Positions 27,158-36,235 of a DNA stretch of 64,000 bases are shown here, piece after piece. The notes beneath the pieces are model-generated. The model worked only from the letters and a program-made list of their open reading frames with translations. It made no database searches and was not told the DNA's origin. The translations under genes and the position numbers were made by a program. Source of the DNA: Tautonia marina (GTDB lineage: Bacteria; Planctomycetota; Planctomycetia; Isosphaerales; Isosphaeraceae); contig NZ_WEZF01000012.1 in NCBI RefSeq assembly GCF_009177065.1, forward strand, positions 152,741-216,740, written 5' to 3'. Position 1 is the stretch's first letter; every line of letters starts with the position of its first letter.

Positions 27158-29245
27158 ATGACCTGGACCGGAAACGGTCGGAACCTTGCCACCAGACGCC
27201 TGCGCGTGGTGGCGGCGATGGCGTTGGGAATCAGTTTGATCCTCCTTCTCGCACTCGCCGGAACAGTCTGGGGGGCTCCGCCGTTTGTCGTGGGAGTGCT
27301 GACCGGGGCCGCGCTGGTTCTGCCCATCGGCCTGGGTTGGGGGCTGTTCGTCGAGCGAAGCCGCTGGCTTCACCCAGTGCTCATGCTGAATGAGCGCCTG
27401 ACCGCTCAGATCGAGGGAATCGAACACGGCCGAACCACCTCCTCAGCAACGATCGGGGTCCACGTTCCTCCTGCGCTGTTCGAACTCCACCGAACCATCG
27501 GCCAATTCGATGGGTCAACTCCGCGGATGCGACGCACGCCAGCGACGGCTCCCTCCAGTCCTGCTCGCGAAGCGCTCACGCGGAGTGGGCTGTTCGATCC
27601 TCCTTCGGAAGTCGATGGCCTCGAGGGTTCGTCGGCGACCTTCGAAACCCGAGACATGGTCGGACGCCTGGAGCCGGAATCACTCCGATGGACCGAGGTG
27701 AGCCCCAGGTTACAAACCTTCCTGGGAGCCGGCTTGGATCGGCTCCGGCGACTCTCGATTCTCGATCTGCTTCACCCAGACGACCGAGTTCCCGCGGCCC
27801 AAGCCCTCAGAAACGCCTCCGGCAAGGGTGAAGCTCTCGGCCTGATTTACCGGCTCTCCACTCTGGGCGGGAATCGCCGGGTGGTCGAACTGAATGTCTC
27901 GACCCGATACGATGCCGAAGGGTCGGTGGTTTACCTCCGATGCCATGTCACTGACATTACCCATCGGATTCGAGCCCGTCGCAAAGAACGCAAGCGTACC
28001 GAGGAACTTCAGCAGCTGAATCGGACCCTTCAACTGACTAATCAAGCCCTGGCCGACCTGAAAGACCGCTACAGCGACCTCTATCAAAATGCTCCGGCTA
28101 TGTATTTCAGCCTGAACCGCGAAGGCCACATTCTGGTCTGCAATGAGACGCTCCTGAAAACGCTCGGTTACTCGCGCCGTGAACTCCTGAATCGACCTTA
28201 CGTCGATCTGCTTCCCGAGGAGCTTCGGCCTTCGTTTCGAAGCCGTTTTGCCCAGTTTCTCACGTCCGGTCGAATTGAGGTTGAGAGCCAATGGCGGACT
28301 CGGGATGGTCGCCTGATCGACGTCTTCGTCACCGCCGTGGCCGTGCGGGACTCCGAAGGCCGCTTGATTCATTCAAGAAGCGTGGCGCAGGACATCACGG
28401 CCCGGAAACTCCTCGAAGCTGAGTTACGGCGCAACAATGAACGACTCGCGCGCATCAATGACGAGCTGTCCCGAAAAAATACGGAACTCGACGAGTTTTC
28501 CTATGTGATCTCTCACGATCTGCAAGAGCCGATCCGAACCCTGATTGCCTTCTCCGGGTTTCTGAAGCAAGATTATGCGGATCGACTCGACGATCAGGCC
28601 CGCGAGTTCCTCAACTATCTCACCGAGGCTTCGACTCGGATGCGGACCCTGATCCGCGATCTCCTGGAGCTTTCAAGAGCAGGCCAGGCCACCTCGGAGT
28701 TCCAGCCCGTCTCCCTGGAGGACGTGCTCGCAACGCTTCGAATCGACTTTGCCGAGCTGATCCGCAGTCGAAATGCCGAGGTCCGGGTCCTGGGCACCTT
28801 GCCAACGGTCTGGGGCGACCGGACCCGAATTGGACAGCTTCTTGGGAACTTGATTGGCAATGGGCTAAAATATAATGAATCATGCTCCCCCCGAGTCGAG
28901 GTCGGAGTTTACGTCGGTCCAATGCCGAAACGCGAGCATCGTGTGACCATCCTGATTCGCGATAACGGAATCGGTATCGATCCTCAATATCACGAAACGA
29001 TCTTCCAGATGTTCCGGCGCCTTCATCCTCGGGACCGCTATGAAGGGACGGGAGCCGGCCTGGCGATCTGCCAGAAAATCGCCCGTGCCCATGGTGGCCG
29101 GCTCTGGGTCGAAAGTCATCCCGGAGCCGGATCAACTTTTTTCGTCGATCTTCCGATGGTTCCCGCCTCTTTGAACTCGGGGCTCCCCGTCTCCGAGAAC
29201 AATCGGTCGGTCTCATCTCCGGACTCCGCGATCCATGTCCGCTGA
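27158..29245 (+). CDS. membrane PAS-domain sensor histidine kinase
   Basis: The start at 27158 has GAGG about 8 nt upstream; an earlier in-frame codon at 27050 adds a Ser/Arg-rich tail. Two transmembrane helices lie within residues 17-63. A divergent PAS domain (about 176-275, ending DITHRIRARRKER) is followed by a clear PAS domain (303-415, LYQNAPAMYFSLNREGHI). HisKA has His453 in VISHDLQEPIRTL, and the HATPase (about 553-667) has NLIGNGLKYNE, DNGIGID and GTGAGLAICQKI. The kinase core resembles phytochrome-type kinases that pair with Rcp1-like regulators. The stop overlaps the next gene. Confidence 0.92.
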   Translation: MTWTGNGRNLATRRLRVVAAMALGISLILLLALAGTVWGAPPFVVGVLTGAALVLPIGLGWGLFVERSRWLHPVLMLNERLTAQIEGIEHGRTTSSATIGVHVPPALFELHRTIGQFDGSTPRMRRTPATAPSSPAREALTRSGLFDPPSEVDGLEGSSATFETRDMVGRLEPESLRWTEVSPRLQTFLGAGLDRLRRLSILDLLHPDDRVPAAQALRNASGKGEALGLIYRLSTLGGNRRVVELNVSTRYDAEGSVVYLRCHVTDITHRIRARRKERKRTEELQQLNRTLQLTNQALADLKDRYSDLYQNAPAMYFSLNREGHILVCNETLLKTLGYSRRELLNRPYVDLLPEELRPSFRSRFAQFLTSGRIEVESQWRTRDGRLIDVFVTAVAVRDSEGRLIHSRSVAQDITARKLLEAELRRNNERLARINDELSRKNTELDEFSYVISHDLQEPIRTLIAFSGFLKQDYADRLDDQAREFLNYLTEASTRMRTLIRDLLELSRAGQATSEFQPVSLEDVLATLRIDFAELIRSRNAEVRVLGTLPTVWGDRTRIGQLLGNLIGNGLKYNESCSPRVEVGVYVGPMPKREHRVTILIRDNGIGIDPQYHETIFQMFRRLHPRDRYEGTGAGLAICQKIARAHGGRLWVESHPGAGSTFFVDLPMVPASLNSGLPVSENNRSVSSPDSAIHVR

Positions 29246-29693
29246 GTTTCATCTGCTTCTGGTTGAGGACAGCGTTCCCGATGTTCTCATTCTGCGACGG
29301 GCCCTCGACGATGTCGGCTTCAGGCACCGCTTGACCGTCCTTTCCGATGGCGAGGCGGCGATGAAGTACCTTGATCGTCTGAGCGACCTCAACTGTCCCC
29401 CAGACCTGGTCCCCGATCTCGTTCTTCTCGATCTGAACCTTCCAGGCCCGAACGGTGCCCAGATCCTGGCCCGGCTCAAAAACGATCCTCTGCTTCGTGC
29501 CATTCCCGTCGTCGTCATGACAACCTCCGGCCGTGACGAGGACGTCTGGCAGAGCTACCAGGCCGGCGCCAACACGTTCATCCAGAAGCCGGGTGATTTT
29601 CAGCGCTTCCGAGAGCTGGCGGCATCGTTTCGTCGTTACTGGGAGGAGACTGCCATTCGCCCCCCGCGCCGACCGCCGATCGGTGATCGGTGA
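29235..29693 (+). CDS. single-domain response regulator (Rcp1-like)
   Basis: The 152-aa receiver protein has the acidic pair in LLLVEDSVPD, the phospho-acceptor Asp66 in DLVLLDLNLPGPNG, VVVMTTSGRDED and the conserved Lys in FIQKPGDF. There is no output domain. The insert DRLSDLNCPPDLVPD before the Asp strand is typical of Rcp1-type partners of phytochrome-like kinases. Its start lies 11 bp inside the end of the PAS kinase gene, so the two are translationally coupled and probably cognate. Confidence 0.93.
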   Translation: MSAEFHLLLVEDSVPDVLILRRALDDVGFRHRLTVLSDGEAAMKYLDRLSDLNCPPDLVPDLVLLDLNLPGPNGAQILARLKNDPLLRAIPVVVMTTSGRDEDVWQSYQAGANTFIQKPGDFQRFRELAASFRRYWEETAIRPPRRPPIGDR

Positions 29694-29811
29694 TTGATCA
29701 GGAGTCGAACGAATCGGATCGGAGGCTTAATGAGGTCGTCCCTGCGTTCCGCAGTCTCCAACGACGGCATGCGGGCGATCCTCCACCGATCCCCCCACGG
29801 ACGAACGTCTC

Positions 29812-30366
29812 TCAATTCAGACTCGGATCGTTCGGCAGATCCGCCAGCCCCAGCGCTCCGGCGAGCAAGTTGGCCGAAACGCGTCGCATCAAGGTTTCCC
29901 AGAGCGTGGCATCCCCCCCTTCCAGGGCCAGAGGTGTTTCGGCCGGGATCACCCGCCAGGAGTCCTGAGCCAGTTCCATCTCAAGCTGGCCGGCACCCCA
30001 GCCGGCATAGTTGGCCAGAAACATGGAGGGCTCGACGCGACGTTGAATCAACTCCTGGATCTTGTCCGGGTCGATCGTGGAATAAAGCCCCTCAATGATG
30101 CATTGATCCGAGAGTTCCTCGACCGAATGCAGCACCATCAGAGGACCAGGCACGGGGCCTCCCAGGAAAATCGGCTTGTCCCAATCATCCGGCTCGTTGA
30201 ACACCTTTCGAGAAATCTCGGCGATGGTCGCGCCGGTCGGTCGGTTCAGGATCACCCCGGCGGCTCCGGTTTCGGAATGCTCGACCATCAACAAGACAGT
30301 CCGAACGAAGTTCGGATCGGCCAGGGAATTCGATGCGATGAGGAAGGTTCCTTTGAGGCTCGTCAT
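29812..30366 (-). CDS. YqgE/AlgH family protein
   Basis: The protein shows the family start LKGTFLIASNSLADPNFVRTVLLMVEHSETGAAGVILNRP, then FLGGPVPGPLMVLH and FLANYAGWGAGQLEMEL. Length (184 aa) is normal. The family is widespread and of uncertain function; AlgH was reported as an alginate regulator in Pseudomonas. It is the last gene in the minus-strand row after coaX. Confidence 0.93.
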   Translation of the reverse strand: MTSLKGTFLIASNSLADPNFVRTVLLMVEHSETGAAGVILNRPTGATIAEISRKVFNEPDDWDKPIFLGGPVPGPLMVLHSVEELSDQCIIEGLYSTIDPDKIQELIQRRVEPSMFLANYAGWGAGQLEMELAQDSWRVIPAETPLALEGGDATLWETLMRRVSANLLAGALGLADLPNDPSLN

Positions 30367-30502
30367 CGCCTTCAGATCCCAAGTGCCAAGGAGGAGAGAA
30401 GGAGGCGGCGAAGCGTGGCCCCGGCGAAACCGGAGGGCGCCACGTTCCCTGCGTGCGGAAGGGCGATTCTAACGGCTGATTGCGGTCGAGTCGATTGGTT
30501 GC

Positions 30503-31285
30503 TCAGGGGAAGGGGCGAGGAGCCCCGAAACCCGCCATCGCCACCCCCATCAACACCAGGTCGGGCTCGATGCGCACCCCAGCTCCCGAAACCCGAGGGC
30601 CCAGCTTCGGAGCGTCTCCTCCCGTCCAGATCACCCACGGCCGAGGTTCGAGTCCCTCCCCCTGGCGACTAATCAGCTCCCGGATCGCACCGACCGTTCC
30701 CCAGAACAATCCGGCTTCCAGAGCCGGGATCGTCGAAGCTCCCCAGGCCGGCGGCTCTCGATCCGAACCTAGCGCGGACACTCCGGGCAGTTGCGCGGTT
30801 CCCGATTGCAGCGCCCTCGACGCAAGAGCCGGACCGATCGCAATGGCACCGCCAAGCCAGCATCCGTCAGCGTCGAGGCGCTCGACCGTAATGGCCGTGC
30901 CGCACTGAACCACAATTCCCGGTCCCGGCTGCCCGGCCAGGTGGTACGCAGCCAGCACCGAGAGCGCTCTATCCGCCCCGGTCCGCTCGGGAGCGTCGAG
31001 CCGATGGTTCAGCGAGACCTCTGCCGCCGATCGGAACCACCGAATCGGGCCGATCCCGGAACGCTCAAGCCAGCATCCAAGCCGGTCGGCAACGGGCGGA
31101 TTCACCGAGGAGATCGCCGCGGCAACGGGGAGCGGTCCCGCGATGAGCCGATCGATCGAGGTCTTCCAGACTCCTTGATCGTCCAGCACCGTCGCAATCG
31201 AATCGACAATCCGCCCGTTGGAGTCGAGACGCCCCCACTTGAGCCGCGTATTCCCGACATCAATCACAAGGCGGTCGAGGGACAC
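30503..31285 (-). CDS. coaX: type III pantothenate kinase
   Basis: CoaX phosphorylates pantothenate in the first step of coenzyme A synthesis. The ASKHA-fold motifs are LVIDVGNTRLKWGRL (phosphate loop), RTGADRALSVLAAY, VVQCGTAITVE and WLGGAIAIGPALASRAL. The start is taken as GTG at 31285, which has GGAGG about 5 nt upstream and puts the phosphate loop at residues 9-13. The longer frame begins in a low-complexity Arg-rich stretch and overlaps obg. It gives 260 aa, the normal length. Confidence 0.93.
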   Translation of the reverse strand: MSLDRLVIDVGNTRLKWGRLDSNGRIVDSIATVLDDQGVWKTSIDRLIAGPLPVAAAISSVNPPVADRLGCWLERSGIGPIRWFRSAAEVSLNHRLDAPERTGADRALSVLAAYHLAGQPGPGIVVQCGTAITVERLDADGCWLGGAIAIGPALASRALQSGTAQLPGVSALGSDREPPAWGASTIPALEAGLFWGTVGAIRELISRQGEGLEPRPWVIWTGGDAPKLGPRVSGAGVRIEPDLVLMGVAMAGFGAPRPFP

Positions 31286-31358
31286 CGCGCCCTCCAGGCA
31301 CAAGCGAGACGACGAACGGTCATGCACAGAATCCGTCCCGGTCCATCGTCGAGGATGC

Positions 31359-32465
<1,107 letters not shown>

Positions 32466-32521
32466 ATCGAATCGTGGTCCAGCAGAACTCAGTTCAACCT
32501 GCTCAATCTGCCGGCCAACAC

Positions 32522-32794
32522 TCAGGCGTGGGCCTCAACCTGACCGTTCGTGGCCGGAATCACGTTGATTCGACGGCCATTCTGGTCAAAGTAGACCTTC
32601 CCTTCGGTCAGCGCGAAGATGGTCCAGTCGCGACCGACTCCCACGTTCTTGCCCGGTCGCCACTTCGTGCCGTGCTGTCGGCAAATAATGGCGCCAGGCT
32701 TGGCGAGCTGACCACCAAAGAGCTTGATTCCCAGCCGCTGGGCATTTGAATCGCGACCGTTGCGGCTGGAGCCCTGACCTTTCTTGTGAGCCAT
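32522..32794 (-). CDS. rpmA: 50S ribosomal protein L27
   Basis: The 90-aa basic protein starts [20 protein letters not shown] and contains [24 protein letters not shown], the L27 signature. No N-terminal pre-sequence is present. In most bacteria rplU (L21) lies directly upstream; here the upstream space to 33046 holds no L21 gene and the next genes are on the other strand. Confidence 0.98.
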   Translation of the reverse strand: MAHKKGQGSSRNGRDSNAQRLGIKLFGGQLAKPGAIICRQHGTKWRPGKNVGVGRDWTIFALTEGKVYFDQNGRRINVIPATNGQVEAHA

Positions 32795-33046
32795 CGCGGT
32801 AAGACCTTGCTTTCTCTCTCGACGTTTTCGAAACGCCTGGCTCCGACCACCCGACTTCTGCAGTGATCGGCGCGGGGCGAACCGAGATGGCCCCGCCAGA
32901 GCCTTGAATTCTACCCAACGGAAGGGGCTTCGGGCAAGATGGGCTCTCGAAGCCAGAGCAAACCTACGCCTTTACAGCGTCTCAAACCGCTCGGTAGTGT
33001 GGAGCACTGGGGACCCTCTCTTGCTCCCGTCTCGGAGCCCGCCACC

Positions 33047-33319
33047 ATGCCGCAAGCCCACGTCGATCCGGCCGAACTGCGCCGGTTTGCCCAGAGCCTC
33101 AAGCAATTCAACAACGATCTCCAGAGTCGAATGACTGTGCTGAACGGTCAGTTAAACAACCTCGGCTCCACCTGGAGAGACCGCGAGCATGACAAGTTCG
33201 CCGAGGAGTTCCGCCAGACGATGAACGTCGTGTCTCGATTCATCCAGCTCTCCGAGGCTCACGTTCCCTTCCTGATGAAAAAAGCCGAGAAGATCGAAGA
33301 CTATCTCCAGCAGCGCTAA
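33047..33319 (+). CDS. WXG100-like small helical protein
   Basis: The 90-aa protein is two long helices joined by a turn at LGSTWRDREHDKF (Trp43-Arg-Asp). This matches the helix-turn-helix of WXG100/ESAT-6-like proteins, in which the third turn residue is often Gly; here it is Asp. The helix after the turn has the family pattern F..EF.Q. Start ATG 33047 is preceded by GGAG; a longer frame from 32939 is not protein-like. Such proteins are secreted by or regulate type VII-like systems in other bacteria. No FtsK/EccC ATPase is in the window. It leads a three-gene plus-strand set. Confidence 0.75.
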   Translation: MPQAHVDPAELRRFAQSLKQFNNDLQSRMTVLNGQLNNLGSTWRDREHDKFAEEFRQTMNVVSRFIQLSEAHVPFLMKKAEKIEDYLQQR

Positions 33320-33336
33320 CGCAGGAGCCGGCGTCG

Positions 33337-33894
33337 ATGGCCGAGCAAGCCCGCGTCCAGTCGATCGAGGCCCTCAGTCGCTTTCGAGCCGCGGTGGCCG
33401 AATTCGGAGACGGTGCGCGCAACGCCCTCGGCGGAATCGACATCGAGCTTCGCCGCGTCCGGGACTGGCTGGAACACGAACAGCCGCGCTACTGGAAAGG
33501 GCAAATCAAGCTCTGGGATCAGCGCATGGCCGAGGCCCGCGCGGCCTTGCACCGAAAAAACCTCCAGCGAACCGACGGCTTTGTGCCCGACGTATCCCAG
33601 GAGAAAGAAGCGCTCCGCCTCTGCAAAATGCGGCTCGAGCAGGCCGAACGCAAGCTGGCCTCCATCCGACGGTGGGTTCCTCAATTTCAGCACGCCCTCT
33701 CGGAATATCAAGGACGAACCCGGAGCCTGTCCGACGCTTCCTCCATCGACATCGCCCGAATGCTGGCCATGCTCGACCGCATGATCGCCGCGCTTGAAGC
33801 CTACGTCAGCACAGCTGCTCCCCGCGAGCCTTCCCAACCGCCCGTCAGGCCCCCGGCCGAGCAGACTCCCAACCCTCCTGAATCGACCACCTGA
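33337..33894 (+). CDS. coiled-coil protein of the WXG100-like trio
   Basis: The 185-aa protein starts 17 bp after the WXG100-like gene, with AGGAG before its ATG. It is almost entirely helical, with heptad-like charge patterns (VAEFGDGARNALGGIDIELRR and RLCKMRLEQAERKLASI). It ends in a Pro-rich tail with PSQPPVRPP. No signal peptide or known domain is recognised. Context suggests it works with the flanking small helical proteins, perhaps as a chaperone or spacer. Function unknown. Confidence 0.72.
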   Translation: MAEQARVQSIEALSRFRAAVAEFGDGARNALGGIDIELRRVRDWLEHEQPRYWKGQIKLWDQRMAEARAALHRKNLQRTDGFVPDVSQEKEALRLCKMRLEQAERKLASIRRWVPQFQHALSEYQGRTRSLSDASSIDIARMLAMLDRMIAALEAYVSTAAPREPSQPPVRPPAEQTPNPPESTT

Positions 33895-33917
33895 CCGTCA
33901 CCGGAGCCTCGATCCCC

Positions 33918-34148
33918 ATGCGACCCTCAAACATCACGGCGGGAGGCGCGAAACTTCAGCACGACCTGAAGGCGCTTCGGGCCCGATGGGACCAGACGCG
34001 GGACGAGTGGGATGACGCGGTCAGCCGCGATTTCGAGGCCAAGCAACTGGTCCCCCTGGAACAGGCCGTCGCCCAGGCCATTCACGGCATCGACGACCTG
34101 CACCAGTTCCTTTCCCGAATGATCAAGGACATCGGGCCCGACGAGTGA
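33918..34148 (+). CDS. small helical protein, third of the WXG100-like trio
   Basis: The 76-aa protein begins 23 bp after the coiled-coil gene with GGAG upstream. It has LKALRARWDQTRDEWDDAVSRDF, then LVPLEQAVAQAIHGIDDL. The W..(D)..F spacing again recalls WXG-type helical hairpins, but the match is weak. It has no signal peptide. It converges on the CocE hydrolase gene just 13 bp away. Confidence 0.7.
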   Translation: MRPSNITAGGAKLQHDLKALRARWDQTRDEWDDAVSRDFEAKQLVPLEQAVAQAIHGIDDLHQFLSRMIKDIGPDE

Positions 34149-34161
34149 GGCCGAAGCTCCC

Positions 34162-36102
34162 TTAATCCGCCTCGGGAGCCTTCGGTAGCAACGAGATCTC
34201 CAGATGGCTCGGGAATTCGGGCGAATGATAGACCCGATGCGTCTGACGAGTGAAGTCGTCCTCGTCCGCTTCGAAGATGTTCGGAACAAACGTCTGAGGG
34301 TTCCGATCAAAGAGTGGGAACCAGCTACTCTGAACGTGGACCAGAATTCGATGACCCTTCTTGAACGTGTGGAAAACATCTTGAAGGGGCAGATCAATCG
34401 GGGTGACTTCGCCGGGAACGAACGGCTCTGGCGATTCAAAACTGTTGCGGAACCGTCCTCGGATGATCTCTCCTCGAACAAGCTGCTCGTAATCGCCGAA
34501 TTCGACTCCCTCGGGAGCGTGTTCCTCAGTCGGATGGTCGCCCGGATACTCGTCGATCAGCTTCACGACCCAGTCGGCATCGGTCCCGGTGGTCGAGACA
34601 AAGAGCCGGGCGATCATCGGGCCGGCCAGCGTCACGTCGGATTCGAGCACCTGAGAACGAAACGAAAGCACATCAGGACGTCGGCTGGCAAAGCGCTGAT
34701 CATCGGTCATGTAGGCTCGTGGCGTCATGACGATCTGAATCTCCCCCGAGTCGGGAACCGGTGTACTCGGATCACTGATGAACTCGGAGAAGGGCTGACG
34801 GTCTTCCGCGTCCGGTGAATTGGCGGAGAGCGTCCGGTCATTGCCGAAATAGAGCTGCACGGTCTCGACGTTTGCGGGAGGCCATTGCTCAAATTCTTCC
34901 CAACGCTTCCGCCCCGTGTCGAAGGTGAGCGCCTCGGGCAGATCAGGACCGGGGTCTGCCGGATCATTCCCTTCCTTCAGGAAATGGCGGAAGAAGCGGG
35001 CCTCGACGTCGTCCTGATACGCGGACGAGAGCCCTTCGCCGAAAGGAATTTTCCCGGTCACCTGGGGACCATCTCCGTTGCGAGCCCAGTCACCATGACC
35101 CCAGGGTCCCATGACCATCATATTAAAGGTCTCAGGATTCTCACGCTCAATGGTCTGATAAATGGATAATGGTCCGTACAAATCCTCCGCATCGAACCAG
35201 CCTCCCACGGTCATGACCGCGGTCGAAAGCCCCTTGAGATGTGGAAGAATGGCGCGACGCTGCCAGAACTCGTCATAATTCGGATGCTCGACAAGCTCCC
35301 TCCAGAAGAAATTGTCTGGGCCGTAATAGCGCGAGGCGTTCTTCAGCGGGCCAAGCTCCAGATAAAACTTGTAGCCGTCACGAGTGCCCGGATCGACGAT
35401 GTCAAACCATCGCGATTCCTGTGGCCCGTCTTTCTGATAACCAAAGACTGGCGTGATCAAAAAGTAGGCAAGCGTATAGGCTCCGTTATGATGAAAGTCA
35501 TCAAAGAAAAAGTCGGCGATGGGAGCCTGAGGCGACGCCGCCACTAGCGCCGGGTGAGCCTCGGGCAAGGCCGCGGCGGTGTAAAACCCTGGATACGAAA
35601 TCCCCCACATGCCAACCCGCCCATTGTGCCCCGTAACGTTATCCAGCAACCACTCGATCGTATCATACGTGTCGGAACTCTCATCGATCTCCGCATCGCC
35701 GGGCACATGTGGCCTCATGTTGTCATACGATCCCTCCGACCGAAAACGCCCTCGAACATCCTGATAGACGACAATGTACCCGTCCTCCATCATCGTCCTG
35801 GACGGACCGACCAGGGGGCGGTACTCGTCCTCGCCGTAGGGGCTACAGCTATACGGTGTCCGGCTCAGCAAGATCGGATACGGATTCTCCGCGGAAGCGT
35901 CTCGCGGCCGATAGATGGCCGTGAAAAGGTGAACACCGTCGCGCATCGGGATCAGATGCTCTGACTTCTCATAGCGTTCCTCGACAGGAATCGGCTCGGC
36001 AACCACGGCTTGTTGCGCAGTTGCGACCACCGGAAGGCCGGCGAGTACGCTCGAAAGGACCAGAAGCCGCAAACGCAGCAACGCGATGCGATGCATATTC
36101 AT
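34162..36102 (-). CDS. exported CocE/NonD family hydrolase
   Basis: The N-terminus MNMHRIALLRLRLLVLSSVLAGLP..ATAQ is a signal peptide. The S15/CocE alpha-beta hydrolase domain has MRDGVHLFTAIYRP, YQDVRGRFRSEG and the nucleophile Ser169 in MWGISYPGFY. VGGWFDAEDLYG and a C-terminal jelly-roll (XPDC-C) domain with GPMIARLFVSTTGTDADWVVKLIDEYP follow. Members cleave acyl esters, amino-acid esters (cephalosporin type) or X-Pro peptides; the substrate here cannot be told. The 646-aa length is usual. It is transcribed alone or with the gene to its right. Confidence 0.93.
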   Translation of the reverse strand: MNMHRIALLRLRLLVLSSVLAGLPVVATAQQAVVAEPIPVEERYEKSEHLIPMRDGVHLFTAIYRPRDASAENPYPILLSRTPYSCSPYGEDEYRPLVGPSRTMMEDGYIVVYQDVRGRFRSEGSYDNMRPHVPGDAEIDESSDTYDTIEWLLDNVTGHNGRVGMWGISYPGFYTAAALPEAHPALVAASPQAPIADFFFDDFHHNGAYTLAYFLITPVFGYQKDGPQESRWFDIVDPGTRDGYKFYLELGPLKNASRYYGPDNFFWRELVEHPNYDEFWQRRAILPHLKGLSTAVMTVGGWFDAEDLYGPLSIYQTIERENPETFNMMVMGPWGHGDWARNGDGPQVTGKIPFGEGLSSAYQDDVEARFFRHFLKEGNDPADPGPDLPEALTFDTGRKRWEEFEQWPPANVETVQLYFGNDRTLSANSPDAEDRQPFSEFISDPSTPVPDSGEIQIVMTPRAYMTDDQRFASRRPDVLSFRSQVLESDVTLAGPMIARLFVSTTGTDADWVVKLIDEYPGDHPTEEHAPEGVEFGDYEQLVRGEIIRGRFRNSFESPEPFVPGEVTPIDLPLQDVFHTFKKGHRILVHVQSSWFPLFDRNPQTFVPNIFEADEDDFTRQTHRVYHSPEFPSHLEISLLPKAPEAD

Positions 36103-36156
36103 GAAAGGTGTTGTCCGTCTGAGTGGTCACGGCCAGGAGTCAACGAAGCAATCCAT

Positions 36157-36203
36157 GACCCCACCTCTCCGAAGTGTATGCATTTCTTCGGACAGGTGGG
36201 GTC
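36157..36203. terminator. very strong hairpin between two minus-strand genes
   Basis: The 18-nt arms (36157-36174 and 36186-36203) pair with a single mismatch around an 11-nt loop. It lies 33 bp past the ceramidase-like gene stop and ahead of the CocE gene, so it probably ends the former. There is only a modest T-tract. Confidence 0.65.
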
Positions 36204-36235
36204 TTGTTTGAGTTTCACGGAGCCAACCCCGAGTC

